From NCBI GenBank assembly GCA_029891385.1, contig CM057235.1, forward strand, positions 20,639,120-20,703,119: a stretch of 64,000 nucleotides of DNA, read 5' to 3'. A program made the translations under genes and the position numbers. The notes below the pieces were generated by a model that had not been told where the DNA came from, did not search any database, and saw only the letters and a program-made list of their open reading frames with translations. Origin of the DNA: Erythroxylum novogranatense (taxonomy: Eukaryota; Streptophyta; Magnoliopsida; Malpighiales; Erythroxylaceae). Below, piece after piece: positions 24,329 to 34,863 of the stretch (the first letter of the stretch is position 1; the number at the start of each line of letters is the position of its first letter).

Positions 24329-25480
24329 TGAAGTAAATCACACGTTAATATAGAACTCACGTACAATATACGAAGTACACAAGAAGGGGGGTTGAATTGT
24401 GTAATCTTTTTGTGAATACACAAAACCTTTGATATTTCTTGAAAAAGAAACTTTTTCAAGTATTAAATGAATATCAAGAGTGTTATACAAAAATATTTAC
24501 GTAGTTAAATCACAAATAGTTTCTATAAATTTGTATAAGAACAAGAGAAATTAAAAGTAAAGAGTTAGAAGATAGACGCTGCAATTTTTACACTGGTTCA
24601 CCCCAAATCTTGGGCTACGTCTAGTCCTCAGAATTCTTCTGAGTTTTCACTATACTTCGTCAACTTTATAAGTATTTTTTCTTCCCTTCCAAAGCCTCTT
24701 CAGGTCTCTTACACTGAATATTCTTTCTGCTATCTTAGCCTCTCCAGGCTCTTAGCCTTTTCTTTCTCTCACTAGAAAGATATTGTGATTTTTGTTACAG
24801 TAAAGTTCGCTCTCGTGTATCGCACTTTGAATACAAAATTTTTCGTAAGTAATAACTTGAAAACTAAAAATTGTTCAGTCTTAGACTATGACTTGTATTT
24901 ATAGCCTAAGTATTCAACTACTTCTAGCTTCTTGATAACTGTTTCTTGCTTCTTGTAGAAATCGTTAATCAATTGAGTTCTGTAACTAACTCAAACTGCT
25001 TCTTTTGTGTTCTCACTTCTTCTGTGTTTTGAACTTCTTCTATGTTTTGAACTTCTTCTGTGTTTTGAACTTCTTCTATGTTTTGCGCTTCTTCTGTGTT
25101 TTGAATTTCTTTTTTGTTTTGCGCTTCTTCTGTGTTCTGCCACTTCTTCTGTGTTTTGTGTTTCTTTTGTGTTTTGCACTTCTTCTATGTTTTAAACTTC
25201 TTTTGTGTTTTGATCTTCTTCTGGGTTTTGCGTTTCTTCTGTGTTTTGAACTTCTTCTGTGTTTTGCGCTTCTTCTGTGTTTTGCATTTCTTCTGTGTTT
25301 TGTGCTTCTTCTGTGTTTTGATCTTCTTTTGTGTTTTGAACTTCTTCTGTGTTTTACGCTTCTTTTGTGTTTTGCCACTGAATGCTTAACACATACATCA
25401 AAACAGTTCATTTATTTCTAACATTATTATTATTTGATTATCAACAAAATTATTATTCGTGAAGACTTTTTGACTTAACA
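24329..25480 (-). repeat. 3' LTR of the Sirevirus-like element
   Basis: Minus-strand LTR running TGTTAAGTC...GATTTACTTCA, 1152 bp. It holds an 18-bp minisatellite at 25012-25375 and TATAAATA on the minus strand (24896-24903). It is closely similar to 33130-34271, with scattered substitutions and repeat-number differences. Confidence 0.9.
25012..25375. repeat. 18-bp minisatellite in the 3' LTR
   Basis: About 20 copies of CTTCTTCTGTGTTTTGAA with one to three changes each. Because 18 is a multiple of three and the unit has few stops, several frames on both strands stay open (for example 25005-25421 plus and 25076-25411 minus). They give repetitive peptides such as (FFCVLN)n and (HRRSSK)n, which I do not regard as genes. 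Confidence 0.92.
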
Positions 25481-25726
25481 ATCTCCCCCTTTTTGATGGT
25501 AACAAATAATCATAATTTTAGAAAGACAAAAATGAATAAGCATATATTATTTATATAACGAATAAGAAGACAAAAAAAAGATATACACATGCATAAAAAA
25601 ATACACTTATGAAAACAGAACAAACTTGTAATCCAATCTTCTTTTCTTCTTGTTGGTCTCCCCCATTTGCTATATTTCTTTCGCTTCTGCTCTTCCTCCC
25701 CTATTTGTTATTAATCAAAAATTTTA

Positions 25727-26450
25727 TCATAGCTGCTTCATGACTTCAGAAAACATTCTTTGCATATCAGTTCGGATCAACTTGAGGTCTTCTTCTATAA
25801 AAACTCGTAGATACGCTACTTCCTCATGTAGATCACCTACTGAGTCTCTCAGATCATCCACCTTATTATGAATTTCTTCAATCTCCTTAACTAAGGCTTC
25901 CTGACTCCATTGTGATGTGTGACTAACTTCTTCCAGAACAATAGTAGAGACTTGTGGAGATGTTCTTGTTGGATAGAAGTTTGTAGCAACAGGTGTTTCT
26001 GAAGGTAAAACATCTAATTCGATGATTTTAATAGCAGGAGATTTGAAAGATTGTTTTTTTCCAGGGAGATCAAAATCATCAGGTCTTGGTAGTTTTGGAA
26101 TAAGTTTTCCAAGAAGGTATAGGACATTTTTAATTAAAGATATAAAGCTCAAAGGTCTAAAGTGCATGATTAGATGCACAAAAGCCTCTAGGTTGAAACT
26201 AATACCTTCAACTCGGATAGTTCTGTATTGTCCTTTTGTCACTCTTCCAACTACCTGAAAAGTTTCATCTATGATGAAGCGTCCACAATGACTCCCTGAT
26301 GCTTTTGAAATGTGATTGGAAACATATATTCCTCTTGATTAAGCTGCATTGGATGCCTCATCTATGGTTCTTACTGCTACCTGTATCTGCTCTTCTGTAA
26401 GATCACTTGTATTTGTTTCAGGGTACATCTTCTATTTCCCTTTATCTACA
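25727..26450 (-). pseudogene. C-terminal part of the Sirevirus 3' coding region, coiled coil
   Basis: The 171-codon open piece at 25727-26242 begins GQYRTIRVEGISFNLEAF. It ends with a long heptad-like segment (IEEIHNKVDDLRDSVGDLHE onward, about residues 115-165), which predicts a coiled coil. Hydrophobic text (FISLIKNVLYLLGKL) lies near residue 35-50, but I see no convincing signal peptide. It lies just upstream of the 3' purine tract, the position of the env-like or extra ORF of Sireviruses. The upstream frame (26243-26450) is interrupted by stops. Function is unknown; the Sirevirus comparison rests on position rather than sequence identity. Confidence 0.55.
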
Positions 26451-26464
26451 TCGCGTACAATATT

Positions 26465-27178
26465 TTAAGTTCTTAGTTGGATGTCTGGTATAATTTTGAT
26501 CAATGTTTTATTTGTCACTAGGTAAATAGTATATTGATCCATGGACATCTTTAATGGGTATGGTTTTGACTTTTCATCCCTTAGAATTCCATATAATCTT
26601 CTTTTTTCATGATTGAGAGGATGTATTAATCGATTATTGATTAGGATTGGTTCAACTTGTACCTTGACCAACCTTTTCGTAGGTTCTCTTATTATAATCG
26701 AGCTTCTGCTTCTAACAGGCATCACTTCTTCAATCACCTTCATTTTTAAATCCTCTTTTCGTATAGGTTGAGAAGGATTATACTTTGTTGATTTGTGTTC
26801 AACTGGCTTTTTCTTTTGTTGAACATCAGGTGAGGTGTTCTTTTTGTGATTGGTCTTCTGCTTATTTTTTTCTTGTACCAGTCTAGAAGGTGGTTGTTGT
26901 TGAGGTTTCTTCTTCTCAAACACCAACTTCCTTTTAATTTCTATTTCGTTAGTCAATTTTGCTGGTTGTTCTTGCAAAATTGAGACTAAAGATCTAGTAG
27001 CATGTGGTACTTTCTCAGTCTTTTCAGAATCTTCACCAAGAGTTAAACCTTTTCCTTTCGTTTGTTCTTTTTGACGTAAGGTTAATAGTCTTGGTGACCT
27101 CCTTGATTGTTTGGATTTCTCGGAGTCAAGTGTCTCCCCTTTTCTTTTCAACGACACTTGTTTTTCAGACTGCTTCAC
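26465..27178 (-). pseudogene. Lys/Gln-rich segment of the Sirevirus 3' coding region
   Basis: This is the longest open frame in the window (237 codons). It is strongly basic and low in complexity: KRKGETLDSEKSKQSRRSPR near the start and QQPPSRLVQEKNKQKTNHKK in the middle. A more structured end contains NEKSKPYPLKM-like and YTIYLVTNKTLIKIIP text. It has the same orientation as pol and lies between the remnants at 27165-28130 and 25727. A basic, disordered linker in a retroelement accessory protein is plausible. I recognise no catalytic motif. Reading frame shifts at both ends indicate a single ancestral gene now in pieces. Confidence 0.55.
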
Positions 27179-28130
27179 CTGGCTCTCTTCTCTGTGAGAA
27201 ATCGTTTAGCATCATTGACATTTTTGACGATTTACTCTTCTTTTCTTCTATAGGCATTATTTCTAAGGATTGAGGTTTTGTTTTCCTTATGAGTGTAGCC
27301 TTTTCATTCAAGCTATGTCTAACAATACGTTCCCCTTTAGTCCTTGCTTTTCCCATAGAATCTGTATCCTCCTTTTCTTGAGACTTCAAGCCTATTCTAA
27401 TGATAGATATCGCATTGATGATGCTTTTTATATTCATCTTCATTTTGTTTCCTCTATCAAGAAGGATTTCAAAATCTATGAAGATTCTTGTCAGCAGTAT
27501 ACCATAGGGTAAGGCATTAAAGTGTCTCTTCATCTTCATCATATACCTTAAAATCAAGTGTGAAAGATTTATAAGCTGATGATTGAGTAGATGAAACAAA
27601 CATTGTTCATCTATCATTGTCACAACATTCTTTGAACCTATTCTTGGTAGAACACAATGAAAGAGTAATGCATGTAGAACCTAACCTTCAGAACAAGAGT
27701 TGACGCTTTCTTGTCCTTTGGGTCACTACTCCCATAAAGTTGTCGATTGATTTGTGCTTTCTCTACACTGCTTTTATTCATCCATCCTGTGGTATGAGAT
27801 ACCTCTGCCCTAACACATGGACATTCACTGACCTTCTCTATTAACTCTAGTATCACAATAACCGACAATCTATCCATCATTGAAACTAAATTTTCGTCTA
27901 CTCTTTTTGCATTCTTTCATAACTCATATACTTCATTTAGGTATACTGTTTCACGAACTTGAAAGAAATTCTCCCACCCCATTGCATCAATTTCTGGCTT
28001 AATATCCATCGGGTTCTTCTTCAAGGTGTCGAAATCAACATACCTTATATAAATCATTGATTGCTCCATTTGTAATCTGTATACAATAGAAACTAAACAC
28101 ACAAATGTATCTTTCTCAAAGTAAAGAGGT
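27165..28130 (-). pseudogene. N-terminal part of the Sirevirus 3' coding region (plant-transposon-protein-like)
   Basis: Three minus-strand pieces (27917-28102, 27638-27880, 27165-27623) read in order. The first has GWENFFQVRETVYLNEVYEL. The second has VSMMDRLSVIVILELIEKVS. The third has LPYGILLTRIFIDFEILLDR followed by INAISIIRIGLKSQE. This pattern (GW--F---VY--LV-EFYAN, then LPYG--LT-IF--F) is one I associate with the putative plant transposon protein family often found 3' of pol in plant LTR elements. The link is from memory of the family pattern, not a search. Frameshifts separate the pieces. Confidence 0.5.
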
Positions 28131-28399
28131 TAGTATGAAAATAAGAATGTAAGCAGAAAGAACTTGATATCTAGAACAGAGTAATGAAAAAGTTTTGTTG
28201 AGAGAACTACAATAGTAGATTTCAAAGTATTTCAAGAATATTCTAGAGTAGGTGATATGCTAAAACCTTTCAGAGGATTTCCCTCCTTTCTTTAAAAAGT
28301 TACCGCCTATGACCTACTGTTACCGTTTCCTTGAAACCTTACTACTTTTTATCTTCCTTACTAAGAAAATCATCTGGGTCATGACATATCAGACGATTG

Positions 28400-28985
28400 G
28401 TCAGTCAACACAACCATATTCAAGTTTTGTTTGATTTTTTTGAATATTTCTTCATTCAGAGGCTTAGTGAAGATATCTTCCCATTGATAATTCGTCTCAA
28501 CAAATTGTAGAATCACGATTCCCTTCTGTACATAGTCTCATAGGAAATGATGTCTGACTTCGATATGCTTTACCCTCGAGTGTTACATTGGATTCTTTGA
28601 TAGGTTGATTGAACTTGTGTTGTCACAGTAAATTAGGATCTGTTCTTCTTGTATTGAATAATCTTTTAACTGATACTTGATCTATAACGTCTGTGAGCAA
28701 CAGCTTGCAGCTGACATATATTCAGCTTCTGTAGTAGATAGAGCAATTGAACTTTGCCTCTTACTTGACTAGGGAACTAGATTATGGCTAAGAAAGTGAC
28801 AACCTCCACTTGTACTCTTCCTATCAATCTTGTCTCCAGCATAATTAGCATCACAATAGCCATTAACCTGAAATCTTTACCTTTTTCATACATTAAGCAA
28901 AGATCAGTAGAACCTGAAAGATATCTCAAATTTTTTTAACAACAATATAGTGAGATTCTCTGGTATCTACTTGAAATCTAGCTCA
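28400..28985 (-). pseudogene. Sirevirus RNase H remnant
   Basis: On the minus strand the text after SRPDILFSVCL continues through a RYL--T-DL-LMY-like stretch and a TEAEYMS-like motif (about 28735-28700, shifted frame). It ends with segments resembling YCDNTSSINLS and KHIEVRHHFLRD around 28640-28540, each in different frames. Many stops are present. Order and spacing after the RT support the call. Confidence 0.65.
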
Positions 28986-29990
28986 CAAACAGACACTAAA
29001 CAGGATATCAGGTCTGCTTGCTGTAAGATAAAGTAAAGAACCAATAATACCTCTAAAAAGGGTTTGATCAACCTTCTTACCTGTTTCATCCTTAGATAAA
29101 AGGTTTGAAGGATGCATAGGAGTAGACATTGGTTTCACTTTTTTCATTCCAAATTTAACCAACAGTTCTTTAATATATTTCTGTTGATAAATAAAAATAT
29201 TTTCTTCGATTTGCTTAATTTGTAAACTAAGAAAGAATTTTAATTCACCCATTATGCTCATTTCAAATTCACTTTTCATCAAATTCTCAAAACTAGAACA
29301 TAGCTTTTTAGACATTGCACCAAAAATAATATCATCAACATATATCTGTACTATGATGAAATCATTCTTAATACACTTTCTAAATAAAATTTTATCTACA
29401 TGTCCTCTACTAAAACCATTCTCAATTAAAAAGGAACTTAGACAATCATACCAAGCTCAAGGAGCTTATTTCAAGACATACAAAGCTTTATGAAGTCTCT
29501 AGACATAATCTGGTTTCTTAGAATCTTCAAAACTAGGAGGTTGCTTTACATAAACCTCTTCATCTATAAAACCATTCAAAAAGGCACTTTTCACATCCAT
29601 TTGAAACAATTTTGTATTATGATAAATAACATATGCAAGCAAATCCTAATAGATTCTAATCTAGCTATAGGAGCATAAGTTTCATTATAGTTTATTCCTT
29701 CTTGTTGATTATAGCCTTGAGCTACTAATCTAGCTTTGTTTTGACTCACTCTACCTGACTCGTCTAGTTTATTTTTAAAAACCCATTTGGATCCTATGAT
29801 AGACATTTTGGAGGGTCTGAGAATTAAAGACCAAACTTTATTCCTAGTAAACTGGTTCAGCTCCTCTTGAATGGCTAAAATCCATGCTTCATCCTGAAGA
29901 GCTTTAATAATTTTCTTAGGCACTATTTCAGAAATAAAAGCTACGTTCGCATCTCTTCTGAATTCAGACCTAGTTCTCACATCTTTTGAA
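28983..29990 (-). pseudogene. Sirevirus reverse transcriptase remnant (YVDD kept)
   Basis: Open pieces 29591-29980 and 28983-29315 carry the domain. The first has [35 protein letters not shown] and [21 protein letters not shown] catalytic IYVDDIIFG box lies at about 29345-29320. The second piece has FEMSIMGELKFFLSLQI and STPMHPSNLL, then GSLLYLTASRPDI, the standard end of copia RT. A frameshift near 29590 and stops in the middle break it. Unlike the element at 13.7-23.4 kb, the catalytic YVDD is intact. Confidence 0.88.
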
Positions 29991-30034
29991 GTTTCTCCTA
30001 TAATCAGATTTTTTGGGTGAGAAGATTTATATTT

Positions 30035-30800
30035 CTAGTCCTTTTTTATACTAAGATTTTCAGGAACATCTTCTACTTTTTCTAGAGGAACATCTGATGG
30101 TGACACTTCTACACTATCAACTAAAGGTTTTGATAGGGTTTCATTATCAATAGCACTACTTTTATCTGGTTGAGAACCATCATCGAATTTGACATGAATA
30201 GATTCTTCAATAGATTTAGAAGCAAGATTATAAACCCTATAAGCTTTAGAAGATAATGAATATCCTAGAAAAATTTCAGAATAAACCTTAAAATCAAATT
30301 TATCTAAAGTTTCTTTTGTATTCAATATAGTACACTTGCAACCAAATGGATGGAAGTAAGAAATATTAAGCTTCCTTCCTTTCCATAACTCATATGGAGT
30401 TTTATTCAACAATGGTCGTAGAAGTATTCTATTTTGAATATAACAAGTTGTATTTACAGCTTTTTCCCAGAAATACTTAGGAAGATTCATTTCACACAGC
30501 ATGGTTCTTGCCATTTCCTGAATCGTCCCGTTCTTTCTTTCTACAACTCCATTCTGTTGTGGAGTTCTAGGAGTAGAGAAATTATGAAAAATTCCATTCT
30601 CTTCACAAAATATTTTGAATTTTTCATTTTCAAATTCACCACCATGATCACTTCTAATTCCAGCAATAAAAACTTTGTTTTCATTCTACAACTTTTTGTA
30701 AAGGGCTTTAAAACATTTAAAAGATTCATCCTTATGTGACAAAAATAATATCCAACAAAATCTAGTGAAGTCTCAACAATTACGAGATCATACTTCTTTC
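30035..30800 (-). pseudogene. Sirevirus integrase remnant
   Basis: At about 30570-30505 the minus strand reads PQQNGVVERKNGTIQEMART, containing the catalytic Glu of the integrase core (NGVVERKN). The 159-codon open piece (30035-30514) continues with YFWEKAVNTTCYIQNR, TPYELWKGRKLNISYFHPFG and FLGYSLSSKAYRVYN, the usual integrase C-terminal landmarks. It then has an acidic linker towards the RT. The first catalytic Asp region is in the more eroded part above 30600. Confidence 0.85.
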
Positions 30801-30879
30801 GCCAAGACTTAATGTCCTAGTTGAAGCAAAAAAATCTATATGTAACAACTCTAGAGGTCTAGACGAAATTACAATTTTT

Positions 30880-31440
30880 TTTGAAGAAAAAAGATGTTTT
30901 AATCTATTTTCCTTTATGACAAATTTCATAAAAGAAATCCTTGTTAAAACTTATTTTTGGTAAACCCCTTACCAAATCATGTTTAACCAACTTGGAAATA
31001 TGTTTAAAACTAACATGACCTAGCTTTATATGCCAAATCAGTTTTTCTTCATTAGTTGATATAAAACAAGAAATATTTTGACTTTGCAAATCTTCTAAAT
31101 TAATCTGATAAAGATTGTTTCATCTTTTGGCAGAAAAGAATATGGAACCATCTTTGTTTTTGACTTCACAAGAGTTTTGATTAGAGGATACTTCAAATCC
31201 AAAATCACATAATTGACTTACATTAATCAAGTTATGTTTTAAACTTCAACTAGCAGAACATTATCAATAGATGCAAAATAATCTTTACCAATTTTGCCAA
31301 TTCCAACTATTTAACCCTATTGGTTGTCTCCAAAATTTACTGATCCTCCCTTCTTAATTTGAAGATCTAGGAACATAGAACTTCTTCCCATCATGTGTCA
31401 CGAGCATCCACTGTCCAAATACCTTTGGTGCTGGTTGCTT
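30880..31440 (-). pseudogene. Sirevirus protease and pre-integrase remnant
   Basis: The minus strand near 31425-31392 reads LDSGCS, a stop, then HMMG, matching the copia protease site (LDSGCSRHM). Downstream, SQLCDFGFEV and NNLYQINLEDL precede the open piece 30904-31089 with WHIKLGHVSFKHISKLVKHD and GLPKISFNKDF. This is the GAG-pre-integrase zinc-binding segment. The final cysteine pair is partly lost (EICHKGK where CEACQKGK is usual). Confidence 0.8.
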
Positions 31441-31699
31441 TTTCCAAGGAAGGAGAGTACAATAGATATTATGTTCTTTTTAGTTACCTAGATTTTCTTA
31501 GGTCATTTAGAGTTAGTCTTATAATTATTCATAGAATGATAGTAAGAATACTAGTTATATTTCTTTCTATAAGGAATAAAATTTTTTTTGTAATGAGCAT
31601 TATTTTTAGTAAACCCTATATCACTCTTATCATTAGGGTGTCTATATCTCCCAATCATGTCATTCATTTTCTTCATGCTTTCAGTAAAGGATGATAAGT

Positions 31700-33115
31700 C
31701 TGCTGAAAAGAGAATTAATTCTTTGTTTCAACTGACTAATTTCGTCAAATCTATCTATAGAAACTTTTTTTCTTCATATCGTCTACTTGTTTCTTAAGGC
31801 AGACGTTTTCTTTTTCTAATGCTTCCGTGTTCTTTAAGTTTTCGACAAATTTTCTTTTTAAGGATCTACACTGCTTTAGTATATCATGTGAATCTTCTAA
31901 CAATTCTAAATATACATCTTAGAGTTCATCAAAGTTAGAAGTTACCTCCTCGTCACCTTCTTTTACGGCTACCAAGCATATATTTGCTTGTGTTGATGCT
32001 TCGAAATCAGAATCATATTTGGAAGAATCCAAATCTTCCCAAGTTGCCTTCATACTCTTTTTATTTTCTTTATTCTTATTCGGTTGTCTTCTAAACAACT
32101 GACATTCATAATTGTAGTGTTAAAGTTTATTGCATTCGTAGCAAATGATAAAGATCTTCTCATTCTTGACTTCATCTTTGCTATTTTTCTTAAAAGAAAA
32201 ATTTGTGTTTCCTTTTGTTTTCTTCTTCCACATTCTTCTAATCTTCCTTGAGATAAAAGATAATTCATCATCGTCTTCACTTGAATCTTGTTCAGATTCA
32301 CTGGTTTCATCATTCTTGATCTCTTCGATCTTTAATGCTTTTGACGATGAAATTCTATTTCTCTAAGTCTTGTTATTTTTCTGACCAGCCTTTAATGTTA
32401 TCGATTTGTCTCTTCTAGGTTTGTCTTCAGCATCAAGCTCCCCTTCATGTATCTTCAAAGAACTAAGCAATTCGTCTAGCTTTAATTTGCTCAAGTCCTT
32501 AGCTTCTTATACTGTAGTGACTTTAGGTCTCCATATTTTGGGTAGACTTCTGAGAATCTTCCTGACATGGTCTTGATTATCGTAGATTCTCCCAAGAGTT
32601 TTCAGTCTATTAATAATAGTTTGAAATCGTCTAAACATCTGATCAATAGACTCATCTTCTTTCATTTTCAACACCTCATACTAATGTACAAGAATGCTGA
32701 TCTTAGACTCTTTCACCTGGTTTGTGCCTTTATGTGCAATGAATAAAGTGTCCCATATTTCTTTTTCAGTTTCACATCCATGAACTTTGTCATATTCACT
32801 TCAGCTTAAAGCACAACTCAAAAAGAACTTGGCCTTTGAGTTTAGTTGAAACCTTGCTTTATGATCGATTGACCATCTGGTATGAGGAATAGTATTTCCT
32901 TCATCATCTACTGGTACGTATGGTCCATTCTTGATGATATCCCAAAGATCAACAAATGTGGATTCGATGAAGAGTCACATCCTGTCCTTCCAATAATTAT
33001 AGTCCTCACCATTGAATGCAGGAGGTCTTGTGGCGGAGGCACATTTAGCTATAAAAACATGTTATTCTGCATAGATCTTTGTCCTCCCTGTGTAAAGGTG
33101 GTTCTTAAAAACTGA
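31700..33115 (-). pseudogene. Sirevirus gag remnant with zinc knuckle
   Basis: Just inside the primer site the minus strand gives a start of the type expected for Sirevirus gag. A P-F-GE-Y-W-type segment can be followed at about 33030-33000 in shifted frames. A zinc knuckle CYECNKL, stop, HYNYEC is at about 32135-32095. The remainder is Lys/Glu-rich and split by many stops. The short plus-strand open frames here are shadows. Confidence 0.65.
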
Positions 33116-33127
33116 GCTCTGATACCA
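33116..33127 (-). promoter_or_regulatory. Primer-binding site of the Sirevirus-like element
   Basis: GCTCTGATACCA on the plus strand, that is TGGTATCAGAGC on the minus strand, lies two or three bases inside the 5' LTR. It is complementary to initiator Met tRNA. Confidence 0.85.
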
Positions 33128-33697
33128 ATTTAAGTAAATCACACGTTAATATAGAACTCACATACAATATACGAAATACACAAGAAGGGGGTTGAATTGT
33201 GTAATATTTTTGTGAATACACAAAACCTTTGATATTTCTTGAAAAAGAAACTTTTTCAAGTATTAAATGAATTCCAAGAGTGTTATAAAAAAATATTTAC
33301 GTATTTAAATCGCAAATAACTTATATAAACTTGTATAAGAACAAAAGAAATTAAAAGTAAAGAGTTAGAAGATAGACGCTGCAATTTTTATACTGGTTCA
33401 TCCCAAACCTTGGGCTACGTCTAGTCCTCAGAATTCTTCTGAGTTTCACTATACTTCGTCAAATTTACAAGTATTCTTTCTTCCCTTGTAGATTCTCTTC
33501 AGGTCTCTTACACTGAGTGTTCTTTCTGCTATCTTAGCCTCTCTAGGTTCTTAGCCTTTTCTTTCTCTCACTAGAAAGATATTGTGAGATTTTTGTTACA
33601 GTTAAGTTCACTCTCGTGTATCGCACTTTGAATACAAAATTTTTTGTAAGTAATAACTTGAAAACTAAAAGATTGTTCAATCTTCGACTACGACTTA

Positions 33698-33705
33698 TAT
33701 TTATA
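33698..33705 (-). promoter_or_regulatory. TATA box of the Sirevirus 5' LTR
   Basis: TATAAATA on the minus strand after AGGC, conserved at 24896-24903 in the other LTR. It is suitably placed to start a genomic transcript reading towards lower coordinates. Confidence 0.6.
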
Positions 33706-33815
33706 GCCTAAGTCTTCAACTGCTTCTTGCTTCTTGATAACTGTTTCTTGCTTCTTGCTTCTTGTAGAAACCATTAATCAGTTGAGTTTTGTAACTAACT
33801 CAAACTGCTTCTTTT

Positions 33816-34172
33816 GTGTTCTCACTTCTTCTGTGTTTTGAACTTCTTTTGTGTTTTACGCTTCTTCTGTGTTTTGAACTTCTTTTGTGTTTTGAGCTTC
33901 TTCTCTGTTTTGAACTTCTTCCGTGTTTTGAACTTCTTTTATGTTTTGCGTTTCTTTTGTGTTTTGAACTTTTTCTGTGTTTTGAACTTCTTTTATGTTT
34001 TGCACTTCTTCTGTGTTTTGAACTTCTTTTGTGTTTTGAACTTCTTCTATGTTTTGAACTTCTTCTATGTTTTGAACTTCTTCTGTGTTTTAAACTCCTT
34101 CTGTATTTTAAGTTTTTTTTATGTGTTTTGCACTTCTTTTGTGTTTTGTCACTTCTTTTGTGTTTTGCCACT
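33816..34172. repeat. 18-bp minisatellite in the 5' LTR
   Basis: About 20 copies of CTTCTTCTGTGTTTTGAA, with variants such as CTTCTTTTATGTTTTGCG. The order of variants differs from the array at 25012-25375, so the two arrays have rearranged since insertion. Open frames at 33800-34214 on both strands are products of the repeat. Confidence 0.9.
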
Positions 34173-34458
34173 GCACGCTTAACACACACATCAAAACAAT
34201 TCATTTATTACTAACATTATTATTATTTGATTATCAACAAAATTATTATTTGTGGTCTTTTTGACTTAACAAAATGCACATTTTAACACATCAATTTCTA
34301 ATGGTATCAATTAATTCCAAGTTACTAATCATGCTCCATCAAACCAAGATTCAAGACATATATAATTCATAATCATATCACAATTCAACACCTGTCACAT
34401 TTACTTTCATGAATATATAACATTTCAACTAGGATATAGTTTGGGGCCTTACAAGTAA

Positions 34459-34863
34459 TGTGCAATTGAAATCTCTATGTAGCAATCAAGGTTTATTCAT
34501 AGTTGAGTCCATTTAATTTAGATCCTACCACAATTTAGCTTTTTAAAAACTAGTGTTAAAAGTATATATGAAGCTAATACATACCTTATGATTAGTTCAA
34601 GTGGCCCATTAATGAATTGCTTGTGCATTTGTTTTTTGGGAATGAATCTCTATGTAAGCTAGATTAACTACTAGTATAATTCCTCCATTGTAATGCTCAT
34701 TATGATTGGTGAATGATTTACAATCTTCCTGAATGAACTATAACGTTTCATTTTTGTCCTCGTTGCCATATAAACATGACTTTTTTTAGCTCTTGAAATA
34801 TTTAATTGCTAATTATTTTTTAGAATTATTTAATCCCTTTACATTCCATGCAATAATGGACAT
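34459..34863 (-). pseudogene. LINE ORF2 start: endonuclease N-terminus
   Basis: An ATG at 34863 on the minus strand opens MSIIAWNVKGLNNSKK, the typical start of plant LINE apurinic-type endonuclease (II-WNVRGLN---K). An ETK-like motif follows in decayed form. Stops appear soon after. The text runs into the LTR boundary at 34458 and resumes at 8683 beyond the insertion. Confidence 0.65.

Larger units (their letters stand above)
24329..34271 (-). mobile_element. Full-length Sirevirus-like Ty1/copia element
   Basis: A 9.94-kb minus-strand element with LTRs 24329-25480 and 33130-34271 and perfect target duplications AAATG (24324-24328 and 34272-34276). A TGGTATCAGAGC primer site (33116-33127) lies inside the 5' LTR and the purine tract AAAAAGGGGGAGAT (25481-25494) inside the 3' LTR. 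Domain order on the minus strand is gag, protease, integrase, RT, RNase H, then about 2.6 kb of further sense coding remnants before the 3' LTR. The 1.15-kb LTRs, the GLPKISF-type pre-integrase text and the extra 3' region fit the SIRE/Maximus (Sirevirus) lineage. All frames are broken. Confidence 0.88.
33130..34271 (-). repeat. 5' LTR of the Sirevirus-like element
   Basis: 1142 bp, collinear with 24329-25480. The LTR end that should read ...TTCA here reads ...TTAA, a point change at the boundary. It contains the minisatellite (33816-34172) and the TATA box at 33698. Confidence 0.9.
8689..34453 (-). mobile_element. Solo LTR (minus) split by two later insertions
   Basis: The outer boundaries are TGTAAAACTTG at 8689 and GGGGCCTTACA ending at 34453. 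On the minus strand these read TGTAAGGCCCC...TTTTACA. Perfect duplications AGTAA lie at 8684-8688 and 34454-34458. Its own sequence survives as three blocks: 8689-10233, 23437-24328 and 34277-34453, about 2.6 kb in total. The rest is two nested insertions with their own duplications. It carries short tandem units (9340-9415, 9530-9650) and no coding similarity, so I read it as a solo Ty3/gypsy-like LTR. A related plus-strand fragment occurs at about 40081-40397. Confidence 0.75.

Noticed and set aside
25005..25421. Open frames of 62-138 codons on both strands (also 33800-34214)
   Set aside because: They consist wholly of the 18-bp LTR minisatellite; overlapping open frames on both strands are a property of the repeat.
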